Translations under genes and position numbers: made by a program
Source: Caulobacter sp.
GTDB lineage: Bacteria; Pseudomonadota; Alphaproteobacteria; Caulobacterales; Caulobacteraceae
Direction: 5' to 3'
NCBI GenBank assembly: GCA_017745235.1
Contig: JAGHZU010000004.1
Coordinates: forward strand, 124,001 to 188,000
Length of the DNA stretch: 64,000 nt
Shown here: one piece after another, positions 43,160-51,783 of the stretch
Numbering within the stretch: the first letter of the stretch is position 1
How the letters are laid out: each line of letters opens with the position of its first letter
The notes under the pieces: generated by a model
Told to the model about the DNA's origin: nothing
The model's input: the letters and a program-made list of their open reading frames with translations, nothing else
Database searches by the model: none

Positions 43160-44023
43160 ATGCCGCCTTTGGCGACCACCGATGCGCCGGCCCAAGCCGA
43201 GACGTCGCGCGAGAGCGTCGTTTCCGACTCGGGACCGATGCCGCAGACCGCCGCGTTCCGGCGAGCGGCGGCCAGGGCGCGCCGGAAACAGGCCCTGGAC
43301 GACCAGAAACGCTCGTTCCTGCGCATGGTCAGCCACGAGCTGCGCACCCCGCTCAACGCGGTGATCGGCTTTTCCGAGATTCTCTCCTGCGAGCTTTACG
43401 GCCCGCTCGGCGCGCCCCAGTACAAGGAATACGCCCAGCTGGTTCACGAGAGCGGCCAAAAGCTGTTGCGCCTCGTCAACCAGATCGTTGAGATCGCCCG
43501 GCTGGAAGGCCACGTCACCGATCTGGACCTCGGGGCGGAGGAGCTGGACGAGGCGGTCGAGGACGCCATGCTGCAGATGCGCGCCGAGGCCGGCGGCCGC
43601 GAGGTCAGCATCGTCGCGCCCGAGCTCGGCTCCCTGCCCACGCTACGCGCCGACGGCCGCGGCCTGCGCACCATCCTGACCAACCTGCTCCAGAACGCCG
43701 TCACTCACTCGCCACGCAACGGCCTGGTGGTGATCGAGGCCCGCCTCGTCGACGACGGCATGGTCGAGATCGAGATCCGTGACCACGGCGACGGTGTCGA
43801 TCCGGCCGAACTGCCGCGCCTGGTCCGTCCCTTCGAGCAAGGCGGCGCGACGCTGACGCGGTCGTCGGAGGGCGCAGGCCTGGGCCTGCCGATCGTCGAT
43901 CTTCTGGCCCGAGCCATGGGCGGGAGCCTGCGCCTGAAGTCCACGCCCGGCCACGGCTTCACCGCCCTGGTCACCCTGCCCCGCGCCCAGGCGCGCGTCG
44001 GCATGGCGGCCCGTCGCCCCTGA
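43160..44023 (+). CDS. Soluble sensor histidine kinase, PleC/DivJ-like core
   Basis: The 287-residue protein consists of little more than a kinase core: HisKA with acceptor His59 (MVSHELRTPLNAVIGFSEI), then HATPase with NLLQNAVTHS, DHGDGVD and GAGLGLPIVDLLA. No sensor domain or membrane helix is present, so signal input must come from a partner protein. The ATG at 43160 has GGGAG 7 bases upstream. It is divergent from divJ with a 115-bp shared promoter region. Its HisKA closely echoes that of DivJ, so a link to the same DivK/PleD pathway is possible but inferred. Confidence 0.88.
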   Translation: MPPLATTDAPAQAETSRESVVSDSGPMPQTAAFRRAAARARRKQALDDQKRSFLRMVSHELRTPLNAVIGFSEILSCELYGPLGAPQYKEYAQLVHESGQKLLRLVNQIVEIARLEGHVTDLDLGAEELDEAVEDAMLQMRAEAGGREVSIVAPELGSLPTLRADGRGLRTILTNLLQNAVTHSPRNGLVVIEARLVDDGMVEIEIRDHGDGVDPAELPRLVRPFEQGGATLTRSSEGAGLGLPIVDLLARAMGGSLRLKSTPGHGFTALVTLPRAQARVGMAARRP

Positions 44024-44076
44024 CGAACGTCCTGAGCGGGCTTTCCCTTTCGCGCGCGGGACATTAAGTCCCCCGC

Positions 44077-44499
44077 ATGCAACGCCCCATCGACGCCGCC
44101 CTCGACGAACTGGCCGACGAGTTCGAACTGCTCGGAGACTGGGAAGAGCGCTATCGCTACGTGATCGAACTGGGCAAGGCGCTCGCGCCCCTGACCGAGG
44201 CCGAACATTCCGAAGCCAACAAGGTTCGCGGCTGCGCCAGCCAGGTGTGGCTGGTGACCGAGCCCCAGGCCGACGGCACGATCCGCTTCCGCGGCGACAG
44301 CGACGCCCATATCGTCAGCGGCCTGATCGCCATCCTGCTGCGGCTCTATTCGGGCCGTCCGGCCAGGGACATCGTCGACTTCGACGCGGCGGCCGCCATG
44401 AACCGGCTGGGCCTGTCCGAGGCCCTGTCGTCCCAGCGCTCCAACGGCCTGAAGTCCATGGTCGCGCGCATCCAGCGCGACGCGACGGCCCTGGCCTAG
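44077..44499 (+). CDS. SufE family Fe-S assembly protein
   Basis: The 140-residue cytoplasmic protein accepts sulfur from the SufS cysteine desulfurase and passes it to the SUF scaffold. The active cysteine is Cys53 in KVRGCASQVWL, the family signature. The C-terminal half contains the DIVDFD and RSNGLKSMVARI elements. No other suf genes are in the window, so it stands apart from the main suf operon. Confidence 0.93.
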   Translation: MQRPIDAALDELADEFELLGDWEERYRYVIELGKALAPLTEAEHSEANKVRGCASQVWLVTEPQADGTIRFRGDSDAHIVSGLIAILLRLYSGRPARDIVDFDAAAAMNRLGLSEALSSQRSNGLKSMVARIQRDATALA

Positions 44500-44513
44500 G
44501 CGTCACCTGGGCG

Positions 44514-44675
44514 TCAGAAGAATCCGGCCCGCGTGCCGATGAACCAGATCGCCATGGCGATCAGGACCAGCTGGATCATCCAGTTGACCGGCGAGGGAAT
44601 GGGACTGCGCTGCACAGCGTACAGGGCCAGGCCCAGCAGGATCAGCGCGACGAGGACGACGACGAGAATGCTCAT
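44514..44675 (-). CDS. Small two-helix membrane protein
   Basis: The 53-residue protein is almost wholly two helices ([19 protein letters not shown] and [16 protein letters not shown]) joined by a [10 protein letters not shown] turn. It resembles small Thivi_2564-type membrane proteins. Function is unknown. The ATG at 44675 is chosen because it starts just at the first helix. An in-frame start at 44732 would overlap the divergent trhO promoter. Confidence 0.5.
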   Translation of the reverse strand: MSILVVVLVALILLGLALYAVQRSPIPSPVNWMIQLVLIAMAIWFIGTRAGFF

Positions 44676-44752
44676 GCCAGCCAAACCGTCGCGGCCGCGC
44701 TTTGGTTCCGGCCGCGCTTGAGCCTGCGCCATCCAGGTTCTATTGCCCGCCC

Positions 44753-45700
44753 ATGACCTTCCGCGTCGCCGCCCTCTACAGGTTCACGACCTTCGATGAC
44801 CCCGCCGCCCTCCAGGGGCCGCTGGCGGCGCTGTGCTGCGGACTGGGCGTGAAGGGCACGCTGCTGCTGGCGCGCGAGGGGATCAACGGCACGATCGCGG
44901 GTCGGCCCGAGGCTATCGAGGCGGTGCTGGCCCATATCCGAGCCTTGCCCGGCTGCGACGCGCTGGAGCTGAAGTTCGCCCAGGCGCAGGCCATGCCCTT
45001 CTACCGGATGAAGGTGCGGGTGAAGAAGGAGATCGTCACCCTGGGAGCCGGAGACCTCGACCCGGCCCGCAACGCCGGAACCCACGTCGATCCCGCCGAC
45101 TGGAACGCCCTGATCGCCCGCGACGACGTGATCGTCATCGACACCCGCAACGACTACGAGGTGAAGGTCGGGGCTTTCGAGGGAGCCATCGATCCCGGGA
45201 CCGCCAGCTTCGCCGATTTCCCCGCCTGGTTCCGCCGTTTCCGCGAAACCTGGGACCCGGCCGCGCCGCCGCCCAAGGTCGCCATGTACTGCACCGGCGG
45301 CATCCGCTGCGAGAAGTCCACCGCCTTCCTCAAGGCCGAAGGCGTGGAGGAGGTCTTCCACCTCAAGGGCGGAATCCTGAACTACCTGGAGACGGTGCCG
45401 CAAGCCGCCAGCCTGTGGCGCGGCGAATGCTTCGTGTTCGACGAGCGAGTGGCGGTCGGCCATGGCCTGGCCCCCGGGACCCACGACCTGTGCCGGGGCT
45501 GCCGCCGCCCGGTCTCGCCCGAAGACCGCGTCTCTCCCCTCTATGTCGAGGGCGTGGCCTGCCCGGCCTGCCACGATGAGCGCACCGACGAGGCCCGAGC
45601 CCGATACGCCGAGCGCCACAAGCAGGCCGCCCGCGCCAAGGAGCTTGGGATCGACCACGTGGGCGCGGCCATGGCCCCGCCGAAGCCGCGCGACGTCTAG
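44753..45700 (+). CDS. trhO: tRNA uridine(34) 5-hydroxylase TrhO (rhodanese domain)
   Basis: The 315-residue cytoplasmic enzyme uses oxygen to hydroxylate U34 in certain tRNAs, a step to 5-carboxymethoxy- or methoxyuridine. The N-terminal acylphosphatase-like domain contains [13 protein letters not shown]. The central rhodanese domain has catalytic Cys180 in [13 protein letters not shown]. The tail has a zinc-binding Cys set ([14 protein letters not shown] and CPACH). This is the YceA/TrhO architecture at normal length. The ATG at 44753 is the first with family-like N-terminus ([12 protein letters not shown]). Confidence 0.94.
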   Translation: MTFRVAALYRFTTFDDPAALQGPLAALCCGLGVKGTLLLAREGINGTIAGRPEAIEAVLAHIRALPGCDALELKFAQAQAMPFYRMKVRVKKEIVTLGAGDLDPARNAGTHVDPADWNALIARDDVIVIDTRNDYEVKVGAFEGAIDPGTASFADFPAWFRRFRETWDPAAPPPKVAMYCTGGIRCEKSTAFLKAEGVEEVFHLKGGILNYLETVPQAASLWRGECFVFDERVAVGHGLAPGTHDLCRGCRRPVSPEDRVSPLYVEGVACPACHDERTDEARARYAERHKQAARAKELGIDHVGAAMAPPKPRDV

Positions 45701-45773
45701 GGCGTTCTCCGATCGGGATCATCCCCCTTCCCGCCGCGTTATCGAGGCTCCCGTTTTGCGAAGGAGCCTTCCC

Positions 45774-46100
45774 ATGGCCAACTACGACGCCGCCTACGGC
45801 ACCCCCGCCAATGCGAGGCAAGGCCTGCTTTCCGGCCTGTCCGACAAGGTTTCGGGCCTGCTGAACCACCGGGCCTCGCCCGCCGATCCGAACGCCCCCG
45901 CCCCACCGGCCGACTATGTCCTCAAGCCCGACGCCGAGGGCAAGGTGACCCTGGCCGGCCACAAGGTGCCCGTCGCCCTGGCTCTGCTGGGCGTGGGAGT
46001 CGTCGCGGCCCTGCTGATCAACCGCCGCACCCGCGCGCCCGCCGTGGCCGCGGCCACCACCGCCTGGAGTTTCCTGGGCTCGAAGGTCGCGCCTCGCTGA
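45774..46100 (+). CDS. Hypothetical membrane protein
   Basis: This is a 108-residue protein with a polar Ala/Pro-rich N-terminal half and one helix (VPVALALLGVGVVAALLIN). It is not recognised. AAGGAG lies 8 bases before the ATG, a strong ribosome binding site. It precedes a DUF2383 protein with an equally strong site by 65 bases, so they may be co-expressed, perhaps in stress. Confidence 0.6.
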   Translation: MANYDAAYGTPANARQGLLSGLSDKVSGLLNHRASPADPNAPAPPADYVLKPDAEGKVTLAGHKVPVALALLGVGVVAALLINRRTRAPAVAAATTAWSFLGSKVAPR

Positions 46101-46165
46101 GGCGCCGCTTCGAACTTTCCCCGGCCGCGCCGCGTTAGCCCGGTCCCCTCTTCAGGAGACATGCC

Positions 46166-46615
46166 ATGCACACCAACGAGGACCACATCAAGCTCGTCAA
46201 CAGCCTCGTCGAGACCACCATCGACAGCGCCGACGGCTATGCCGAAGCCGCCAAGGACGCCGAGGGCGCCCGCTTCAAGGACCTGTTCCAGAAGCGCGCC
46301 CAGGAGCGCCGCACGGTCGCCTCGGAACTGCAGACCGAGGTCCGCCGCCTGGGCGGCGAACCCAAGGACGACGGCACCATCCTGGCCGCCGCCCACCGCG
46401 CCTTCGTCAATCTAAAGGACAGCCTGACCAAGGGCGACGAAGCCGTGGTCAGCGAGGTCGAGGCCGGCGAGGACTACATCAAGTCCAAGTACGAGAAGGC
46501 CCTCAAGGACACCGACGTCGATCCCCAGACCCGCGCGGTTATCGAAAGGGCCTGGGCTTCCGTTAAGTCGGGCCACGACCAGATGCGCGACATCAAGCAC
46601 ATGATGAAGCACTAG
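46166..46615 (+). CDS. PA2169/DUF2383 four-helix-bundle protein
   Basis: The 149-residue, highly charged, all-helical protein matches the DUF2383 family. It opens with the HIKLVNSLVETTIDSADGYAEAAKDAE helix, then has a ferritin-like ERRTVASELQTEVRRLGGEP helix. KSGHDQMRDIKHMMK is at the end. Members are often induced under general stress, and a metal site of ferritin type has been suggested. CAGGAG lies 7 bases before the chosen ATG at 46166, so this start is preferred to the out-of-frame ATG at 46161. Confidence 0.88.
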   Translation: MHTNEDHIKLVNSLVETTIDSADGYAEAAKDAEGARFKDLFQKRAQERRTVASELQTEVRRLGGEPKDDGTILAAAHRAFVNLKDSLTKGDEAVVSEVEAGEDYIKSKYEKALKDTDVDPQTRAVIERAWASVKSGHDQMRDIKHMMKH

Positions 46616-46661
46616 GCTCGCGGCCAGGGGACATGCGGCTCGCGCATGTCCCCTTCGCGTG

Positions 46662-47381
46662 TCATCCCATCCGGTAGTGCGCCGCCAGCCTTTGCAGCGC
46701 TAGTTTCAGCACCGTCTTGCCCGCCCTGCGCGGGATGCCCAGTTCGCGCTCGGCGACCTGAAGGGCGGTTTCCGCCAGGCAAATCCGCTCCAGGATTTCG
46801 CGCAGGCCCGGCCCCACGGCCTCCAGGGCCGCGGCGATCCGCTCCTTGGCCGCCCGCGCCCTCAGCACGGGCTCCAGACCCGGCGCGCCGCCTCTTGAAC
46901 GCGGCGAGGCGTCCCAGTTCATTGTCAGCCGCCCCACGGTTCCGGCCCGCTGGAAGTCCTCGCGCAGTCGCTCGCCCGCCGCCGCCTCGATTGGACTCAG
47001 GCCGCCTCGGCGCAGCAGCCAGGCCAGCGGCGACTCGCCGACATTGCCGGCCTTGGCCACGGGCTCCCCCTCCTCGACCACCACGATCCGACCCTCGATG
47101 AACCCAGGGCGTCCGGGCGGAGGCGGCGGGGCGATCGGCGGCGACGGCTGATGCGCCAGGCGCCAACCGCCCTCGCGCCGGACCACGAGGTCGCATTCCC
47201 GCGCCAGGCAACGGAAGGCCGTCTCGTCCACTGTCAGCATCGCCCGGCGGCGCGGACCGAACCGCACGACATAGCCCAGGCCCTGGGCCTCGATCAGCGA
47301 ACCGGGGCGCTGCAACAGCCGGGCCGCGCGGCCGGCCAGGCGCTCGGCCTCCAATTCGCGGGCAAAGGCCGCCGCGCTCAT
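46662..47381 (-). CDS. DUF6456 domain-containing protein
   Basis: The 239-residue protein has a C-terminal DUF6456 domain of about 150 residues. It contains ESPLAWLLRRGGLSPIEAAAGERLREDFQRAG, TMNWDASPRSR and a helix-turn-helix-like AERELGIPRRAGKTVLKLALQRLAAHY. That end resembles a DNA-binding segment. Its start overlaps the stop of the DnaA-like gene by 4 bases (ATGA), so the two are translationally coupled. The family is largely alphaproteobacterial and uncharacterised. The pairing suggests that they act together. Confidence 0.82.
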   Translation of the reverse strand: MSAAAFARELEAERLAGRAARLLQRPGSLIEAQGLGYVVRFGPRRRAMLTVDETAFRCLARECDLVVRREGGWRLAHQPSPPIAPPPPPGRPGFIEGRIVVVEEGEPVAKAGNVGESPLAWLLRRGGLSPIEAAAGERLREDFQRAGTVGRLTMNWDASPRSRGGAPGLEPVLRARAAKERIAAALEAVGPGLREILERICLAETALQVAERELGIPRRAGKTVLKLALQRLAAHYRMG

Positions 47382-47761
47382 CGACCCACGCCCCAGGTCA
47401 TGTCCGGAACCGTGTCCGGCGCCTGCTTGACGCAGGCTTCCAGCGCCAGCATGCGCGCGTCGAACGCCGGGTCCTCGCGCATCTCCTCCACCCGGCTGCA
47501 CGCATGGCCGCAGGTGGTGCGGTCGCGGCTGAACGCGAAGGCGACCCGGGCCAGGGTCCAGTGGAAGCTGACATGGGCCAGGTAGATGGCCATCTGCCGG
47601 GCGCGGGCCGCGGCCTTGCTGACCCGGCCGTGCGCGGCGATGTCGGCGGCCGAGACCCCGGTGGCCAGGGCCACCGTGTGGGTCACGAAGGCCGCCGCCA
47701 GCCGGTCGCGGCGCGGGTCGGGCGTAATCGCCCAGATATCCTCGAGAGTCCTGGCCAACAC
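47378..47761 (-). CDS. DnaA domain IV-like DNA-binding protein
   Basis: The 127-residue protein consists essentially of a fold like the C-terminal DNA-binding domain of DnaA. The segment KAAARARQMAIYLAHVSFHWTLARVAFAFSRDRTTCGHACSRVEEMREDP parallels the basic loop and helix-turn-helix of DnaA. The DHTTV-type signature appears as DRTTC. The AAA+ part is absent, so it cannot be an initiator. It may compete for DnaA boxes or act as a transcription factor. The GTG at 47761 has a GGGGGAAGAG site upstream. An inverted repeat lies 80-105 bases upstream. Confidence 0.82.
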   Translation of the reverse strand: MLARTLEDIWAITPDPRRDRLAAAFVTHTVALATGVSAADIAAHGRVSKAAARARQMAIYLAHVSFHWTLARVAFAFSRDRTTCGHACSRVEEMREDPAFDARMLALEACVKQAPDTVPDMTWGVGR

Positions 47762-47840
47762 GGCTCTTCCCCCTGCGAACGGCGTCCCATCGACGCCTCG
47801 ACCTCAATCATAGGTCGACTTTCCGCAACCGAGGATAACT

Positions 47841-47866
47841 TTCCTATCGAGAACGTCCAATAGGAA
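47841..47866. promoter_or_regulatory. Inverted repeat upstream of the DnaA-like gene
   Basis: TTCCTAT and ATAGGAA form a perfect 7-bp inverted repeat separated by 12 bases. It lies in an AT-rich stretch 80-105 bases upstream of the GTG start. The geometry fits a dimeric repressor site, perhaps autoregulatory. Confidence 0.4.
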
Positions 47867-47915
47867 TATAAACCTTTGATTGTGTTGGCAGCGACACCCC
47901 TCTATCCTCGCCACG

Positions 47916-47946
47916 AAAAGGGGACAGACCGCGTTCAGCCCCTTTT
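47916..47946 (-). terminator. Hairpin at the end of the DUF885 gene
   Basis: AAAAGGGG and CCCCTTTT form a perfect 8-bp stem with a 15-base loop that overlaps the DUF885 stop codon. On the minus strand the right arm ends in TTTT, consistent with a Rho-independent terminator. Confidence 0.5.
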
Positions 47947-49695
47947 CCGCAAGGTGATCCAGGCGTCGACCTTCTCCTCCAGCACCGCCAGCGGCAGCGA
48001 TCCGTCCAGCAGCACCACGTCGTGGAACTGGCGCTCGTCGAAGCGCTCGCCCAGGGCTGTCTCGGCGCGCTTGCGCAGTTCCAGGATCTTCAGCTCGCCC
48101 ACCTTGTAGGCCAGGGCCTGGCCCGGCCAGGAGACGTAGCGCGCCACTTCCACGTCGATGTTGGTGGGCGACAGGGCCGTGTTTTCGATGAAGCAGGCCT
48201 TGGCCTGGTCGATCGTCCAGTGCTTGGCGTGGATGCCGGTGTCGGCCACCAGACGGCAGGCCCGCCACATCTCGTAGGACAGCCGCCCGAACAGTTCGTA
48301 GGGATCGCGATAGAGTCCCATCTCCTCGCCCAGCCACTCGGAATAGAGACCCCAACCCTCGCCGTAGGCGTTGAAATAGACCGTCTTGCGAAAGTCCGGG
48401 ACGCCGGTCTGCTCCTGGGCCAGCGAGGTCTGGATGTGGTGGCCGGGCGCGCCCTCGTGCAGCACCAGGGCCGGCAGCTCGTACAGCGGCCGCTGGTCCA
48501 GGGCCGAGGTGTTGATCATCAGACCGCCTGCGCGGCCGGTCTTGGGGTCGCCCCCGAAATAGCGGCCGGTGGTGTAACCCTGCTCGATGCTGGCCGGCAC
48601 GGGGCGCACGCCATACGTCAGGCGCGGCAGCATGCCGAAATGGGCGGGCAGCTGGTCGTCGGCTCGCTTGGCGATCTCGCTGGCCTTCTCCAGCAGTTGC
48701 TGGCGGCTGGTGGCGTAGAACCGCGGGTCCTTGCGCAGGAAGGCGATGAAGGCCGGCAGGTCGCCCTGGAAGCCGGCCTGCTTCATCACGGTCTCCATTC
48801 GCGCCCGGATACGGGCCACCTCGGCCTGACCCAGGGCGTGCACCTGGTCGGCGGTCATGTCGGTGGTGGTGTGGCGGCGCACCAGATAGGCGTAGTAGCG
48901 CGCGCCGTCGGGCAGGTCGCTGGCCGCCAGGCTCCTGGCCGCGTGCGGCAGATATTCCTGCTCCATGAAGGCCACGAAGCCCGCGCGGGCCGGAGCCACC
49001 TTGTCGCGCACCACCATCTGGCCCTCCGCCAGCAGGGCGGCCTTGCGGTCAGCAGGAACCGAGGCCGGCAGGTCGCGCAGCGGCGCCAGCAGGGGCTCGT
49101 CGACCAGAGGCGTGGCGGCCGTGCGGCGGGCCCGGTCCAGCACCGCCTGGGCGGTGGGGACGGCCTGGACGAAGCCCGTCTTCACTCCGCGCCGAGCGTC
49201 GGCGATGTTGGCGGCGTACCAGTCGGGCGTGGCGGCCAGCAGGCCGATCCACTGCCGGGCCTCGGCTTCGTTCTTCAAGTGCATGCCGTTGGCGCGATAC
49301 AGCAGGACCACGTCGAAGCCGCCGTCGGTGCTGAACGGCATGCGAGCCTCGTCGAACGACAGGCCCTCCAGCCGCTCGTCCAGGCTCCATTTCAGGATCG
49401 ACCGGGTCAGGCGCTGGCTGTCGTTCAGGGCCTTGGGATCCACCCCGTCGAGCAAGGTCTTGGCCTGGGCCAGCCTGGCCTTGCGGTCAGCGTCGGCCGC
49501 CGGCCCCACGGGCGGGAACACGAAGCGCGAGGCGTCGTCGGCCCCGCCCTCGCCGTCGTCCTCGCCCGCGCCGGAGGCCTCATAGGCCTTCACCGCCTGA
49601 GCCAGGCGATCGGCCGCGCCCGGAAGCGTCGCGGCCAGGGCCCAGCCCGTCAGGAGCAACGACAGGGTCAGTCCGAGTAGGACGGGCTTGGACAT
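47935..49695 (-). CDS. DUF885 family secreted protein (metallopeptidase-like)
   Basis: The 586-residue protein has a signal peptide (MSKPVLLGLTLSLLLTGWALA, then ATL). The all-helical DUF885 fold follows. LVLHEGAPGHHIQ is the HExxH-like zinc site of this family, with a downstream Glu near NAYGEGWGLYSEWLGEEMG. Members are presumed periplasmic peptidases or carboxypeptidase-like hydrolases, and enzymology is scarce. Length is typical. No partner genes are evident. A downstream-facing hairpin covers the stop codon. Confidence 0.9.
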   Translation of the reverse strand: MSKPVLLGLTLSLLLTGWALAATLPGAADRLAQAVKAYEASGAGEDDGEGGADDASRFVFPPVGPAADADRKARLAQAKTLLDGVDPKALNDSQRLTRSILKWSLDERLEGLSFDEARMPFSTDGGFDVVLLYRANGMHLKNEAEARQWIGLLAATPDWYAANIADARRGVKTGFVQAVPTAQAVLDRARRTAATPLVDEPLLAPLRDLPASVPADRKAALLAEGQMVVRDKVAPARAGFVAFMEQEYLPHAARSLAASDLPDGARYYAYLVRRHTTTDMTADQVHALGQAEVARIRARMETVMKQAGFQGDLPAFIAFLRKDPRFYATSRQQLLEKASEIAKRADDQLPAHFGMLPRLTYGVRPVPASIEQGYTTGRYFGGDPKTGRAGGLMINTSALDQRPLYELPALVLHEGAPGHHIQTSLAQEQTGVPDFRKTVYFNAYGEGWGLYSEWLGEEMGLYRDPYELFGRLSYEMWRACRLVADTGIHAKHWTIDQAKACFIENTALSPTNIDVEVARYVSWPGQALAYKVGELKILELRKRAETALGERFDERQFHDVVLLDGSLPLAVLEEKVDAWITLRKRG

Positions 49696-49764
49696 CAGGC
49701 GGCTCCCGCGAATTCCCGTCCGGTTAGAACAGGAGTCCGGGCGCGGCGCCTAGGACGTCGGGCT

Positions 49765-50391
49765 CTAGAAGGTGGTGCGGCAGCCCTGCTTGGCGTGCAC
49801 CCCGCGCAGGAAGCCCCGGCGCGCCAGGCCCGCGTCGACGGCGGCGTTCATGCGGCGATCGGCCGGAGCCGCCCCGGTCAGCTCGCGCACGATGCCCCGA
49901 AACGGGATGATGGCGTTGACCACCGACTTGCCGCCGGCCTCGGCCAGCTTGCCGGCCTTGTTCTCCTTGAGCTCGTTGCCGACCGTGTAGTCGGGCCCCA
50001 GCACCTCGTTCAGCCGGGTGACCTCGGCCGCCAGTTGCTTGCAGGTCTTCAGACCCTTGAGGCTGTAGGGGTCGTCGCGGGCGGTCACCAGGATCGGCGG
50101 GATCTCGCGCTTCATCACCCCCACGTCGCGAGCGGGCTGGGTGCCGATCTCGATGGACTTCTTTCGGGCTTCCTCGGTCCAGCTCTCGTCCGGCTGGGCG
50201 TCGCCGCCCTTGGGCGCGGCCCCCTTCTTGTCCGCTCCCTTTTCAGGGACCTTCCCCTGAGCCTCCTGGCCGGCGGGAGCCCTGATCGGGTACTTGGGCG
50301 TCTGCGCCCACACCGCGCCAGCCAGCGCCGCCGTCGCCGCCAGAGTCAGGATCGCCGCCAGGCTGCGCGTTGCGAAACTCGTCTTGGTCAT
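49765..50391 (-). CDS. Exported hypothetical protein
   Basis: This 208-residue protein has a signal peptide (MTKTSFATRSLAAILTLAATAALAGAVWA, cleaved before QTP). A charged low-complexity linker (KVPEKGADKKGAAPKGGDAQ) precedes a domain with a Cys pair (KTCKQ and KQGCRTTF). A Gly-rich helix near the end (GKSVVNAIIPFRGIVRELTGA) could touch the membrane. No named family is recognised. The ATG at 50391 has GGAAAG upstream and is preferred to 50409. Confidence 0.65.
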   Translation of the reverse strand: MTKTSFATRSLAAILTLAATAALAGAVWAQTPKYPIRAPAGQEAQGKVPEKGADKKGAAPKGGDAQPDESWTEEARKKSIEIGTQPARDVGVMKREIPPILVTARDDPYSLKGLKTCKQLAAEVTRLNEVLGPDYTVGNELKENKAGKLAEAGGKSVVNAIIPFRGIVRELTGAAPADRRMNAAVDAGLARRGFLRGVHAKQGCRTTF

Positions 50392-50511
50392 GTCGCTTTC
50401 CACCCTCACCCGCCCGACGCGAGTGATCGCCGCTCAGGAACGGCAAGCGCCACAGCAGGTTCCGTGACCGGCCGGCTCGTCAAGTCGATTGTCTAGAAGA
50501 AGAGAGATCCT

Positions 50512-50586
50512 GGAGCGGGCGAAGAGATTCGAACTCTCGACCCCAACCTTGGCAAGGTTGTGCTCTACCACTGAGCTACGCCCGCA
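50512..50586 (-). tRNA. tRNA-Gly (GCC), copy 1
   Basis: Read on the minus strand it starts GCGGGCGTAGCTCAGTGGTAG and ends in GCCCGC-T-CCA, with CCA encoded. The acceptor stem GCGGGCG/CGCCCGC is perfect. The anticodon stem CAACC/GGTTG holds the loop TTGCCAA with anticodon GCC. The T-arm carries GTTCGAATC. Confidence 0.96.
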
Positions 50587-50630
50587 ACCGGGATATCTGG
50601 GTCTCGATCCAACTCCGGAAACCGGAGAAT

Positions 50631-50705
50631 GGAGCGGGCGAAGAGATTCGAACTCTCGACCCCAACCTTGGCAAGGTTGTGCTCTACCACTGAGCTACGC
50701 CCGCA
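50631..50705 (-). tRNA. tRNA-Gly (GCC), copy 2
   Basis: This is an identical 75-base copy of the first tRNA-Gly, 44 bases upstream in the direction of transcription. The two are probably processed from one transcript. The spacer contains a small CCGGAAACCGG hairpin. Gly-GCC is a heavily used codon in this GC-rich genome. Confidence 0.96.
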
Positions 50706-50896
50706 TCGGAGGGGCCGAAAACAGCGCCCCGCGACGAGGAGGCGGCTTATGGCAGAGCGCCTTGCGGTTGGCAAGCGCTCAAAGTCGGGATCGCGCGAGT
50801 CATTGTGGACAACACGCCCCGTCCTTCCCGCCGCCGGGATCGGGCCTTGCGCCAGGGCTCGTTTTGGTCGCTCATTCCCCAAGGCTTGTCGGGGAC

Positions 50897-51766
50897 TTGA
50901 GCGTTTTGCGTCTGTTCGTGTTCGGATTGGGCTATGTGGGCCGGGCCTTCGCCGACGCCCTGGCCGAAAGAGGCTGGGACGTCGCGGCCAGCGCGCGCGG
51001 TCCGGAACGGGTCGCAGCCCTGCGCGCCGAGGGGATCGAAGCGGTCGACGCCAACGACCGCGCCGCCATGACCCAGGCCCTGACCGGCGTGAACGCCGTG
51101 CTGATCACCTCGCCGCCCACCGCCGAGGGCTGCCCGGGACTCGAGGCGGTGATCCCCGCCCTCGCCGCGGCCCAGGCCTTCCCCGACTGGATCGGCTATC
51201 TGTCGACGACTGGCGTCTATGGCGACTTCGAAGGCCGCTGGGTGTTCGAATCCAGCCCCCTGAAGGCCCAATCCGTCGAAGGCGCGCGCCGAGTCGGAGC
51301 CGAGCGCGACTGGCGGCAGGTGGGCCGGGGCATGGGCCTGACGGTGACCACCTTCCGCCTTCCCGGCATATATGGCCCCGGCCGCAGCGCCTTCGACCGC
51401 CTGCGGGCCGGCGAGGGACGCCGGATCGTCAAGCCGGGCCAAGTGTTCAGCCGCATCCACGTGGACGACATCGTCTCGGGCCTGCTGGCCTCGCTGGACC
51501 GTCCTCGCGCGGGCGGCGTCTACAATCTGTGCGACGACGCCCCGGCTCCGCCGCAGGATGTGATGGAGCACGCCGCCGGCCTGCTCGGCGCGCCCGTCCC
51601 ACCCGACCTGCCGTTCAACGAACTGGGCCTGTCGCCCGCCACCCGCCGCTTCTACGCCGAGAACAAGCGCGTCTCGAACGCCCTGGCCAAGGCGGAACTG
51701 AACTGGCGGCCGAAATACCCCACCTACCGCGAGGGCCTGGCGGCGATCCTCAAGGCGGGCGGCTAG
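50897..51766 (+). CDS. NAD(P)-dependent SDR/epimerase-family protein (YeeZ-like)
   Basis: The 289-residue cytoplasmic protein has an N-terminal Rossmann fold: RLFVFGLGYVGRAFADALAERGWDV carries the GxGxxG site. The YLSTTGVYGDFEGRWVFE segment holds the Ser-Thr-Thr/Tyr-like extended SDR feature. The C-terminal substrate domain follows (RIHVDDIVSGLLASLDRP). It resembles E. coli YeeZ, whose role is unclear. The start is a TTG at 50897, or another TTG at 50906. Reading further upstream would run through the two tRNA genes and is rejected. Confidence 0.85.
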   Translation: MSVLRLFVFGLGYVGRAFADALAERGWDVAASARGPERVAALRAEGIEAVDANDRAAMTQALTGVNAVLITSPPTAEGCPGLEAVIPALAAAQAFPDWIGYLSTTGVYGDFEGRWVFESSPLKAQSVEGARRVGAERDWRQVGRGMGLTVTTFRLPGIYGPGRSAFDRLRAGEGRRIVKPGQVFSRIHVDDIVSGLLASLDRPRAGGVYNLCDDAPAPPQDVMEHAAGLLGAPVPPDLPFNELGLSPATRRFYAENKRVSNALAKAELNWRPKYPTYREGLAAILKAGG

Positions 51767-51783
51767 AGGCCGGCCGTCGGGCC

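Noticed and set aside
50489..50896. A long plus-strand reading frame through both tRNA genes into the SDR gene
   Set aside because: The repeated peptide from antisense tRNA sequence (ERAKRFELSTPTLARLCS) is a well-known artefact. The real SDR starts at its Rossmann strand near 50897.
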